DNA from: Ferribacterium limneticum
GTDB taxonomy: Bacteria; Pseudomonadota; Gammaproteobacteria; Burkholderiales; Rhodocyclaceae
Assembly (NCBI RefSeq): GCF_020510625.1
Contig: NZ_CP075191.1
Coordinates: 1,340,001-1,404,000, forward strand
DNA: 64,000 nucleotides
Reading direction: 5' to 3'
Shown here: piece by piece, positions 47,423 to 53,684 of the stretch
Position numbering within the stretch: the stretch's first letter is position 1
How the letters are laid out: each line of letters begins with the position of its first letter
Position numbers and translations under genes: made by a program
The notes under the pieces: model-generated
What the model was told of the DNA's origin: nothing
The model's input: the letters and a program-made list of their open reading frames with translations, nothing else
Database searches by the model: none

Positions 47423-47786
47423 GGTCGTGCTCGTGCTCGTGGCAATGGTTGTTGGGCACGGACGGCAGGGCGGTCAGGGCGCCCGCCAGAAAGGCGCGCA
47501 CTGCCTCGTCCGGGTTTTCCTCCGCCGTGACGACGGGCAGCACACCCTGATTCTTCAGGCGCAGGTAAAGCCCGTTGCCCATGCTGCCGGTTATCAGGAC
47601 GTTGATGCTGGCCAGTGGCGCGGCGAACTGCTGGTGGCTGGCGTGAAAACTTTGCTCGATCGGCAACTCGACCAGTCGCTTGTCTCTGACCTGGCCTTGT
47701 TCGATGTCGTAGATCCAGAAGTTGCGGCACTTGCCGGCATGGCTGGTGATCGTCTTGCGATTCTGGCTGCTGATGGCGATTTGCAT
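47406..47786 (-). CDS. NifX/NifB C-terminal-like cofactor-binding protein
   Basis: A 126-aa protein of the dinitrogenase iron-molybdenum-cofactor-binding family (SHAGKCRNFWIYDIEQG, NVLITGSMGNGLYLRLKNQGV, DEAVRAFLAG). The C-terminus is histidine-rich (HCHEHEHDHGHAH), suggesting metal binding or storage. These small proteins carry or scavenge iron-sulfur or mixed-metal clusters outside nitrogenase too. It leads the minus-strand run to 40586, and a repeat element sits just upstream. Confidence 0.82.
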   Translation of the reverse strand: MQIAISSQNRKTITSHAGKCRNFWIYDIEQGQVRDKRLVELPIEQSFHASHQQFAAPLASINVLITGSMGNGLYLRLKNQGVLPVVTAEENPDEAVRAFLAGALTALPSVPNNHCHEHEHDHGHAH

Positions 47787-47832
47787 GGTGCTCTGTCGTT
47801 CAAGAGAAATGGAGGGGTTGGGGCGTAATACC

Positions 47833-47977
47833 GTTCAGTTAGGTGTCATTCCCGCGAAAGCGGGAATCCAGGCACCACGCATTTACTGGGTTCCCGCTTC
47901 GCCCGCCGCGAAGCGGAGTTCCGGGTGTGTCGAGGCCGCGGGAACGACAAACGCAAGAGTTATTCGACTAACTGAAC
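47833..47977. mobile_element. 145-bp MITE-like element with inverted ends (repeat copy 3 inside)
   Basis: GTTCAGTTAG (47833-47842) and CTAACTGAAC (47968-47977) form a perfect 10-bp inverted repeat at the ends. Inside is copy 3 of the dispersed repeat (about 47844-47947), including TTCCCGCGAAAGCGGGAA and the TCGACACACCC-type segment in the opposite orientation to copy 1. No coding region lies within. The ends may instead be part of a complex stem-loop. Confidence 0.55.
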
Positions 47978-48007
47978 CGCATTGAGGATTGGGGCAGTTA
48001 TTCATGT

Positions 48008-48628
48008 TCAGGCCTTGTCCTGCTCGTCGCTGCCGATGAGCAGGCGCGTGTCGCTCAGGTACTTGTGGGGCGGCACTTCCAGGTTGGTCGGCGCCGGCTT
48101 GTTCTTGAACACGCGGCCGGCAAAGTCGAAGGTCGAGCCGTGGCAGGGGCAGAGGAAGCCGCCCGGCCAGTCTGCACCGAGCGCCGCTTCGCCCGGCGTG
48201 AAGGCGGGGGAAGGCGAGCAGCCGAGATGGGTGCAGATCCCGATGGTGACCAGCATCTCGGGGCGACGCGACCGGGTCTCGTTGGTGGCGTAGGCCGGTT
48301 GTTGATGCTTTTCCGAGGCCGGGTCAACCAGCATCGGCTCGGCCTTCTTCAGCGCGGCGAGCATTTCCGGCGTCCGGTTGAGAATCCACACCGGCTTGCC
48401 CTGCCACTCGACGATCAGCATCTCGCCCGGGGCCAGTTTTCCGATGTCGACCTCGACCGGCGCGCCGGCTGCCTTGGCCCGTTCGGAAGGCATCAGGCTG
48501 GAAACGAAGGGCACCACGGCAGCGATGGTCAGCACCCCGCCGGCACCGACGGTGGCCATCATCCATTGGCGGCGGGTAGGGCTGGCGCAGGTGGTGAAGG
48601 ATTCACCCTGGCATAGGCATTCGGACAT
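48008..48628 (-). CDS. Rieske iron-sulfur protein, cytochrome bc1 type
   Basis: A 206-aa protein resembling the ubiquinol-cytochrome c reductase Rieske subunit. A twin-arginine-like start (SPTRRQWMMATVGAGG) and membrane helix (about 24-46) anchor it, and the 2Fe-2S ligands are CTHLGC and CPCHGS. No cytochrome b or c1 gene adjoins, so it is an orphan copy, perhaps for an alternative complex. It lies 10 bp after the Spy-like gene and is probably driven by the sigma-54 promoter at 49145-49161. Its own promoter cannot be excluded. Confidence 0.9.
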   Translation of the reverse strand: MSECLCQGESFTTCASPTRRQWMMATVGAGGVLTIAAVVPFVSSLMPSERAKAAGAPVEVDIGKLAPGEMLIVEWQGKPVWILNRTPEMLAALKKAEPMLVDPASEKHQQPAYATNETRSRRPEMLVTIGICTHLGCSPSPAFTPGEAALGADWPGGFLCPCHGSTFDFAGRVFKNKPAPTNLEVPPHKYLSDTRLLIGSDEQDKA

Positions 48629-48638
48629 CGCTTGCTCC

Positions 48639-49097
48639 TCAGTGGCGGTCGGTGACGGGGATGAATTTGAGCAATTCGCGGAACTGTTCCCGGCTCAGCA
48701 AGGCCTGCATACGGTTGATGGTGGCGATCTGCGCTTCGGTTGCACCGCGCTTGAGTGCCGCCAGCTCGTCCAGCCGTGGCTGCAAGTCGGCGAGCGGCAC
48801 CGCGTTGTCGAGCAGGTCGCGGGCGATGGCCTGCTCCAGCTTTTCCGCCTGCGACAGTCGGGAAAAGACCTTGAGCGGGGCTTCTGCCATCAACTCGCGC
48901 AGCACGTCGCGCTGGGCATCGTTCAGGCCCAGCACCTCGGCCTTGTCGAGCGAGGTGCGCAGCAAGTGGGGCAGGTTGGCGGGCAGGATCAGCGCGTAGT
49001 CGACGGTTTGCGGCGGCTGGTGCTGGGCGTGGTCATCAGCGCTGGCCGGCTGGACGGTGAGCAGGATGAGGCCAAGGGCGAGGATGAGCTTCTGCAT
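48639..49097 (-). CDS. Spy/CpxP-like periplasmic protein
   Basis: A 152-aa exported helical protein. A signal peptide (about 1-20, ending ASA) precedes LNDAQRDVLRELMAEAP, then PRLDELAALKRGATEAQIATINRMQALLSREQFREL, similar to the LTxxQ repeats of Spy/CpxP chaperones. It may protect periplasmic proteins or sense metal/redox stress. The start at ATG 49097 fits the signal peptide; an upstream in-frame codon is less good. The predicted sigma-54 transcript would begin about 37 nt upstream. Confidence 0.75.
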   Translation of the reverse strand: MQKLILALGLILLTVQPASADDHAQHQPPQTVDYALILPANLPHLLRTSLDKAEVLGLNDAQRDVLRELMAEAPLKVFSRLSQAEKLEQAIARDLLDNAVPLADLQPRLDELAALKRGATEAQIATINRMQALLSREQFRELLKFIPVTDRH

Positions 49098-49144
49098 GGT
49101 GCGTGTCCCGGAAGGCAAAATAGATGGAATGACCGCATTTACTT

Positions 49145-49161
49145 ATCAATATGCGTGCCAG
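49145..49161 (-). promoter_or_regulatory. sigma-54 promoter of the Spy-Rieske operon
   Basis: On the minus strand, CTGGCACGCATATTGAT: a perfect TGGCACG -24 element and TTGAT in place of TTGCW at -12. The same sequence with a different 4-bp spacer recurs at 52000-52016. Four TGGCAGT boxes lie about 72-120 bp further upstream, a normal enhancer distance. Confidence 0.75.
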
Positions 49162-49232
49162 TCGGCTGGTGAAATTAATGTTCATAAAATCATTGGCTTA
49201 GGTTGTTTGAAAAAGGCTGCTGCGGGGCTTTG

Positions 49233-49282
49233 TGGCAGTAATCGTGGCAGTTATTTGGCGGTGGCAGTTAAAATGGCAGTTA
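49233..49282. promoter_or_regulatory. four TGGCAGT boxes, likely activator sites
   Basis: TGGCAGTAA (49233), TGGCAGTTA (49245), TGGCAGTTA (49262), TGGCAGTTA (49274), with starts 12, 17 and 12 bp apart; a partial TGGCGG lies at 49256. They end 21 bp before the activator gene start and upstream of the divergent sigma-54 promoter. Probably the binding array for the activator at 49304. Confidence 0.65.
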
Positions 49283-49303
49283 TCGCCTGAACGGAGATGC
49301 ACA

Positions 49304-50602
49304 ATGTCCAAGCCGGAGCAGCCCCCTCGCGAACTGGTGTCCTTTATCGAAAGCCTGAACGAGCCGCATATCCTGTGCGACCGCAATTACCGCATCCTGG
49401 CAGCCAACGAGGCCTATCGGGTCAAATGGGTCGGCCAGCGCGAGGTGGTCGGGCGCACCTGCTACGAGGTTTCCCATCGTTACTCGGTGCCGTGCGACCA
49501 GGCCGGCGAATCCTGCCCCTTGCAGCGCAGCCTGCGCTCCGGGCAGCGCGAACGGATCGTGCATTTGCACCATACGCACCTCGGTGAACAGTTCGAGAAC
49601 ATCGAGTTGACGCCCATCCGCGACGACACCGGCGAAATCGCCTACTACATCGAAAAGCTCGATCCGCTGCCGGTGCAGCGCAGCGAGGAACACGCCCGGG
49701 GCCTGCTCGGCCGTTCGCCGGCCTTTCTGGCAATGATGGAAATGGTGGCGCGCGTCGCACCGTCGGATGCCGCCGTGCTGCTGCAGGGCGAGTCGGGAAC
49801 CGGCAAGGAACTGGTCGCCAACGCCATTCACCAGTTGAGCCGGCGCTCCGCCAAGCCTTTCGTTGCCGTCGATTGCTCGGGGCTGGCTGAAACCCTGTTC
49901 GAAAGCGAGCTGTTCGGGCACGAGCGGGGGGCTTTCACCGGTGCCGTGACGCGCAAGGTGGGGCTGGTCGAGGCCGCGGCTGGCGGCACGCTGTTCATCG
50001 ACGAGGTGGGTGATATTCCGCTGACCATCCAGGTCAAGCTGCTGCGCCTGCTCGAAACCGGCACCTTCCGCCGGGTCGGCTCGACCGAGCTGCTCAAGGC
50101 CGATATTCGCGTGGTCTCGGCAACCCACCGGCCGCTGAGCGACATGGTGGCTGATGGGCGGTTTCGCCAGGATCTGTTCTATCGCCTGAACATCTTTCCC
50201 ATTTACCTGCCGGCCCTGCGCGACCGGCGGGAAGACATTCTGCTGCTGGCCGAGGGCTTGCTGGCCCGGCTGGTTGCGGGGCGCAATCTCCGCTTTTCGC
50301 GCGAAGCCATCGCCTGGCTGCGCGATTACGCCTTCCCCGGCAACGTGCGCGAATTGCGCAATCTGCTGGAGCGCGCCTGCCTGCTCTGCGACGGCGACGA
50401 AATCGATCTCCGCCACCTGCCCAGTGCCGGCGAAATCCGCTCGTCGCGGGCGCCGGCCGGCCTGGCTGACCGGACGGCATTGACCGACCATGCTTTACTC
50501 GAATTCGCGCGCAGTTTTTCCGGCAATCGCAAGGCCCTGGCCCGCCAGCTTGGCCTGTCGGAACGTACCTTGTACCGGCGCTTGAAGGCCTTGGAGGGGT
50601 AA
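49304..50602 (+). CDS. sigma-54-dependent PAS activator with cysteine sensor
   Basis: A 432-aa enhancer-binding protein. The PAS domain (about 10-120) has a cysteine/histidine set: C53, C64 and C71 (in [13 protein letters not shown] and ESCPL), then HLHHTH at 87-92. These may ligate a metal or Fe-S cluster or form a thiol switch. The AAA domain has Walker A GESGTGKE (162-169), GAFTGA for sigma-54 contact, and a Walker B in FIDEVGD. A Fis-type helix-turn-helix closes the protein (about 395-432). It has no receiver, so it probably senses directly. ATG 49304 is preceded by GGAG. Sites for it are proposed at both sigma-54 promoters. Confidence 0.9.
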   Translation: MSKPEQPPRELVSFIESLNEPHILCDRNYRILAANEAYRVKWVGQREVVGRTCYEVSHRYSVPCDQAGESCPLQRSLRSGQRERIVHLHHTHLGEQFENIELTPIRDDTGEIAYYIEKLDPLPVQRSEEHARGLLGRSPAFLAMMEMVARVAPSDAAVLLQGESGTGKELVANAIHQLSRRSAKPFVAVDCSGLAETLFESELFGHERGAFTGAVTRKVGLVEAAAGGTLFIDEVGDIPLTIQVKLLRLLETGTFRRVGSTELLKADIRVVSATHRPLSDMVADGRFRQDLFYRLNIFPIYLPALRDRREDILLLAEGLLARLVAGRNLRFSREAIAWLRDYAFPGNVRELRNLLERACLLCDGDEIDLRHLPSAGEIRSSRAPAGLADRTALTDHALLEFARSFSGNRKALARQLGLSERTLYRRLKALEG

Positions 50603-50603
50603 T

Positions 50604-51869
50604 CTATTTCCGGCCGAACCGGGCGCTCAGCCAGGTCAGAACAATGGCCGCGAGCGGAATCAGCAGGGCAAACATGGGCTGGTCGAGCTTCTCGGGCGCC
50701 CAGACCAGCAAAATGCCAAGGCCGAACATCATCAGGCCGGAGAGCAGCTTGAGTAGCCGGCCCTCACGCTCGCTCAGCTTGCGGCTGCCCAGCGTGCGGA
50801 CAAAGCCGATCACGATGAGCAGCAAGGGCAGGACGTAGATCAGGTTGTAGAGCAGCAGGTAGAGGTAGTGCTGGCCGGTACCTTGCTCGCGCAGGGTGAG
50901 CAGGCGGGTGAAGACCATCGGCAAGCCGGCCGTGCATAGCAATTCGTAGAAATTGGCGGCAATCGCCAGCAGCACGGTTGCCGCCAGCATGGTCGGCAAC
51001 CGTTCGGCCTGCAGCAAACGCCGGCTGCGCTGAAACAGGTCGGCCTGGCGCGTGTCGCTGATCGACAGGGAAAGCCCCTGCTTGAAGGCGAAATAGTCCT
51101 TGATGTTGAGCACGCCGATCAGCACGGCGACGATACCTGCCGTTGCGGTGATCCACGGCAGGTTGCCGACCACCATGAAGACATTGAGCCAGGCCGCCAT
51201 GAAGGCGAAATAAAGCAGGCCGGAGAAGGCCACGAAAACGCCGCCGATCAGCAACATGCGGCTGCGCTGGCGCTGGTGGGTCAGCAGCGAGAGCAGGAAG
51301 AGCAGCACGAAAAAGGCGCAGGGATTGAAGGCATCGAGACTGGCCAGCAAGATAGTCAGTACCGGCAGCGACAGGTCGCCCAGATCGATCGTGCCGAGCA
51401 GGGGCAAAGCCAGCGAGCGACCGGCGGCGGGGGAAAGCGGCTGCCCACCCTGACAGGCCTTGAGGCGGTCGAGCAATTGCGCGACATGGTCGGGGTCATC
51501 GCTCCAGCCGACGTCCATCTGGCCGCAATAGAACAGCGTGGGGACGGCCTGCGCGCTTTCGCCAAGTGCCTCGGCCATGTGCTGGAAGCGCTCCAGCGCA
51601 ACGGCGGACTGGGTGATTTCGTGCGTCTGCAAATCCAGCCAGGGATGCTCGGCAGCCAGGGCTTTCAACTGCGGCAAGGCTTCCTGGCAGTGGGGGCAAC
51701 TGAGCGACCAGAAGACATGCAACTCGACGCGATTCGCGCTCCATCCGGAGATCGGGATGATAGCCAGGAACAGGGCAAGGCAAATGACGCGGGAAATGAC
51801 GCGGAAAAGGGCGCGGAAAAGGGCGCGGAATGGCATGGCTGGCGTTGGCTGGAATGAGGCTTCCAACAC
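50604..51869 (-). CDS. thioredoxin-DsbD-like membrane thiol-redox protein
   Basis: A protein of about 421 aa. A signal/anchor segment with repeated basic-hydrophobic units precedes a thioredoxin-like domain with CPHC (about 59-62; VFWSLSCPHCQEALPQL). From about 165 there are six or more membrane helices in a DsbD/CcdA-like arrangement with NPCAFFVLLFLLSLL. It probably passes electrons across the membrane to periplasmic thiols. GTG 51869 is preferred because AAGG lies 11 nt upstream; ATG 51836 has no SD. The sigma-54 promoter at 52000-52016 reads toward it, with a hairpin terminator in between. Confidence 0.82.
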   Translation of the reverse strand: MLEASFQPTPAMPFRALFRALFRVISRVICLALFLAIIPISGWSANRVELHVFWSLSCPHCQEALPQLKALAAEHPWLDLQTHEITQSAVALERFQHMAEALGESAQAVPTLFYCGQMDVGWSDDPDHVAQLLDRLKACQGGQPLSPAAGRSLALPLLGTIDLGDLSLPVLTILLASLDAFNPCAFFVLLFLLSLLTHQRQRSRMLLIGGVFVAFSGLLYFAFMAAWLNVFMVVGNLPWITATAGIVAVLIGVLNIKDYFAFKQGLSLSISDTRQADLFQRSRRLLQAERLPTMLAATVLLAIAANFYELLCTAGLPMVFTRLLTLREQGTGQHYLYLLLYNLIYVLPLLLIVIGFVRTLGSRKLSEREGRLLKLLSGLMMFGLGILLVWAPEKLDQPMFALLIPLAAIVLTWLSARFGRK

Positions 51870-51901
51870 AGTTTAGTTCGCCTTCTGCGGCCTGGGCAGA
51901 C

Positions 51902-51928
51902 AAAAAAATGGCGGGGGCAAGCCCCGCC
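51902..51928 (-). terminator. leader terminator/attenuator before the thioredoxin-DsbD gene
   Basis: On the minus strand, GGCGGGG and CCCCGCC form a 7-bp stem around CTTGC, followed by A and seven T residues. It lies between the sigma-54 promoter (52000-52016) and the gene start at 51869. The predicted leader is about 90 nt, so this may be attenuation or a short stand-alone RNA. Confidence 0.7.
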
Positions 51929-51999
51929 GAAATTCACGCAAGTCTGTTTCCGCCAGGAGGGAGGATATTCATCGTCCATGGCGCATCGGGTGCATCTAT

Positions 52000-52016
52000 A
52001 TCAAGTTGCGTGCCAG
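52000..52016 (-). promoter_or_regulatory. sigma-54 promoter upstream of the thioredoxin-DsbD gene
   Basis: Minus strand CTGGCACGCAACTTGAT, identical to the site at 49145-49161 except in the 4-bp spacer. TGGCAG-type boxes lie 52-107 bp upstream. Transcription should begin near 51989. Confidence 0.75.
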
Positions 52017-52067
52017 CATGAGAAATCAATTAAATATAGAATAATCAGTGGCTTGCATTTGGAATAA

Positions 52068-52115
52068 TGGCAGAAAAGACTGCCGTTTGGCATTCTGGCA
52101 GTGCCGTGGCAGTGT
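52068..52115. promoter_or_regulatory. second TGGCAGT box cluster
   Basis: TGGCAGAAA (52068), TGGCATTC (52088), TGGCAGTG (52096) and TGGCAGTGT (52107), plus an inverted CTGCCG at 52080. The heptamer matches the array at 49233-49282, supporting one regulator for both. The remaining bases to 52333 hold no convincing gene. Confidence 0.6.
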
Positions 52116-52251
52116 TTTCGGGAGGGCGATGTGAACAGGATTCAGGCCGGGAAAGGCAAAAAGGGTGACGCTGAATGGCGACCTGGCCGGATGATGGCCC
52201 GTTGTAAACGGAAGGCTGCGGATTGGCCTCCATGTCGGCGTTCGCCAATAG

Positions 52252-52277
52252 AAAAACCGGCCTTAAGCCGGTTTTTT
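52252..52277 (-). terminator. bidirectional terminator downstream of cysH
   Basis: AAAACCGGC and GCCGGTTTT pair around CTTAA, with T runs on both strands. It lies about 57 bp beyond the cysH stop. Confidence 0.85.
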
Positions 52278-52333
52278 GCGATCTTCAGGGCTGAATATTT
52301 GCCGCGCCAGTCAGGCTGCGACGAAATGCCGAC

Positions 52334-53059
52334 TTAGGAGGTGGCTTTCAAATGAAGACCGCACTCCTTGGTTTCCGGATTTTCCCACCACCAGCGGCCG
52401 GCACGAACGTCCTCGCCTGGCGAAATGGCCCGGGTGCAGGGGGCGCAGCCGATGCTGGGGTAGAACTTGTCGTGCAGGCCGTTGTAGGGCACGGCGTTCT
52501 GCTTGATGTAGGTCCAGATTTCCTTCTCGGTCCAGTCTGACAGCGGATTGAATTTTTCCAGGCCGTTGCCTTCATCGTATTCACGGACGGCGAGGTCGCC
52601 GCGCGTCGCTGCCTGTTCGGCGCGCATGCCGGTGATCCAGGCGCGTTTGCCGGCCAGGGCGCGTTTCAGCGGTTCGACCTTGCGAGCGTAGCAGCAGGCC
52701 TTGCGCAGCGTGACCGACTCGTAGAAGGCGTTGATGCCATGGTTGCGCACGAAGCTTTCGACTTCTTCGGCCTGCGGGAAGTAGAGCTTCAGTTTCAGGC
52801 CGTAGTGCTTGTCGACTGCCGCAATCAGGTCGTAGGTTTCCAAGGGCAGGCGGCCGGTGTCGAGGCTGAAAATTTCGATCGGTAGCTTGGCCTTGACGAT
52901 CAGGTCGGTCAGCACCATGTCCTCGGCGCCCAGGCTGTTGGCGAAAGTGGCCGGCGACCAGTTGGCGGCGATGTCGGCAAGCAGCGCCTTGACCGTCTTG
53001 GTCTTGGCGGCGACGCTGGCGGTCAGTTCGGGCGTGATGTTGAGCAGGCTGGGGGTCAT
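52334..53059 (-). CDS. cysH: adenylylsulfate (APS) reductase, CysH family
   Basis: A 241-aa cytoplasmic enzyme of assimilatory sulfate reduction. The PP-loop-like segment is FANSLGAEDMVLTDL and SLDTGRLPLETYDL. Paired cysteines CC (in KACCYARKVEPL) and CxxC (GCAPCTRAI) are the 4Fe-4S ligands that mark APS-type rather than PAPS-type reductases, and the C-terminal catalytic cysteine is in ECGLH. It probably follows the cysI-DUF934 genes in one unit, although repeat copy 4 lies between. Confidence 0.93.
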   Translation of the reverse strand: MTPSLLNITPELTASVAAKTKTVKALLADIAANWSPATFANSLGAEDMVLTDLIVKAKLPIEIFSLDTGRLPLETYDLIAAVDKHYGLKLKLYFPQAEEVESFVRNHGINAFYESVTLRKACCYARKVEPLKRALAGKRAWITGMRAEQAATRGDLAVREYDEGNGLEKFNPLSDWTEKEIWTYIKQNAVPYNGLHDKFYPSIGCAPCTRAISPGEDVRAGRWWWENPETKECGLHLKATS

Positions 53060-53090
53060 GATGTTCCTTGGGAAGCGCTTTATCTATTTG

Positions 53091-53155
53091 GTCGTTCCCG
53101 CGCAGGCGGGAACCCAGAAGTGTCAGGGCTGGATCCCCGCTTGCGCGGGGATGAC
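53091..53155. repeat. dispersed palindromic repeat, copy 4
   Basis: GTCGTTCCCGCGCAGGCGGG, then AACCCAG; after a spacer, GGATCCCCGCTTGCGCGGGG and ATGAC. It matches the layout of copy 2, between cysH and the DUF934 gene. Confidence 0.8.
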
Positions 53156-53174
53156 GAATATTTCCATGGTTTCC

Positions 53175-53684
53175 CTAGGCGCGGCGGCGGAAATAGGGTT
53201 GCGGTTGGCTGGTCGAGGCCTGGTAGGCATCGCTGAAGGGCTTGAAGCCGGCTTCGATGGCGTAGACGACATTCTTGCCGTCCTTCAGCACGTAGCTGTC
53301 GAAACCGACGCGCTGCATGAAGAACAACTGGTCGTGCAGCACATCGCCGACGGCGCGCAGTTCGCCCTGATAGGCGTAGCGCTGGCGCAGCAGGCTGGCC
53401 GTCGAGTAGCCGCGGCCATCGACGAATTTCGGGAAAGCGACGGCGATGACAATGAAGTAATCGAGATCGGCAGCGATGTCCTCGACGCGCTCATCCGGTT
53501 GGATCAGCAGGCCGATGCGCTTGTGGCAGGAGATGATTTCGGCCTTGCGGGCCTGCCAGACGGCGAGCGGGAAGATGACGTCACCGGCAGGCAGGGCAAC
53601 GGTTTCCGGCGTTTCACCTTCGCCCAGTTGCAGCGTTTGCCAAGTGTCGACGGTCGCAGCGTTATTCTTGATCAGTTGAGCCAT
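53175..53684 (-). CDS. DUF934 family protein of sulfite reduction
   Basis: A 169-aa protein. IIKNN-like start, IFPLAVWQARK, then GRGYSTASLLRQRYAYQGELRAVGDVLHDQLFFMQRVGFDSYVL are typical of DUF934, a family almost always found next to siroheme sulfite reductase in proteobacteria. Its function is not established; electron-transfer or assembly help for CysI has been proposed from context. The start overlaps the cysI stop region by one base. Confidence 0.88.
   Translation of the reverse strand: MAQLIKNNAATVDTWQTLQLGEGETPETVALPAGDVIFPLAVWQARKAEIISCHKRIGLLIQPDERVEDIAADLDYFIVIAVAFPKFVDGRGYSTASLLRQRYAYQGELRAVGDVLHDQLFFMQRVGFDSYVLKDGKNVVYAIEAGFKPFSDAYQASTSQPQPYFRRRA

Noticed and set aside
47833..47977. 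CRISPR-like interpretation of the repeat element
   Set aside because: Only inverted palindromes are present; no direct repeats with regular unique spacers and no cas genes are in the window.
51665..51979. Minus-strand frame starting MDDEYPPSWRKQTCVNFGG with Cys-rich CP motifs
   Set aside because: It resembles a zinc-ribbon fragment by eye, but it runs through the leader terminator and then out of frame across the thioredoxin-DsbD gene. At most a degraded remnant.
52101..52337. Small plus-strand frame with a strong GGGAGG before GTG 52132
   Set aside because: The frame crosses the bidirectional terminator at 52252-52277 and shows no family similarity, so it is probably not translated to its end.
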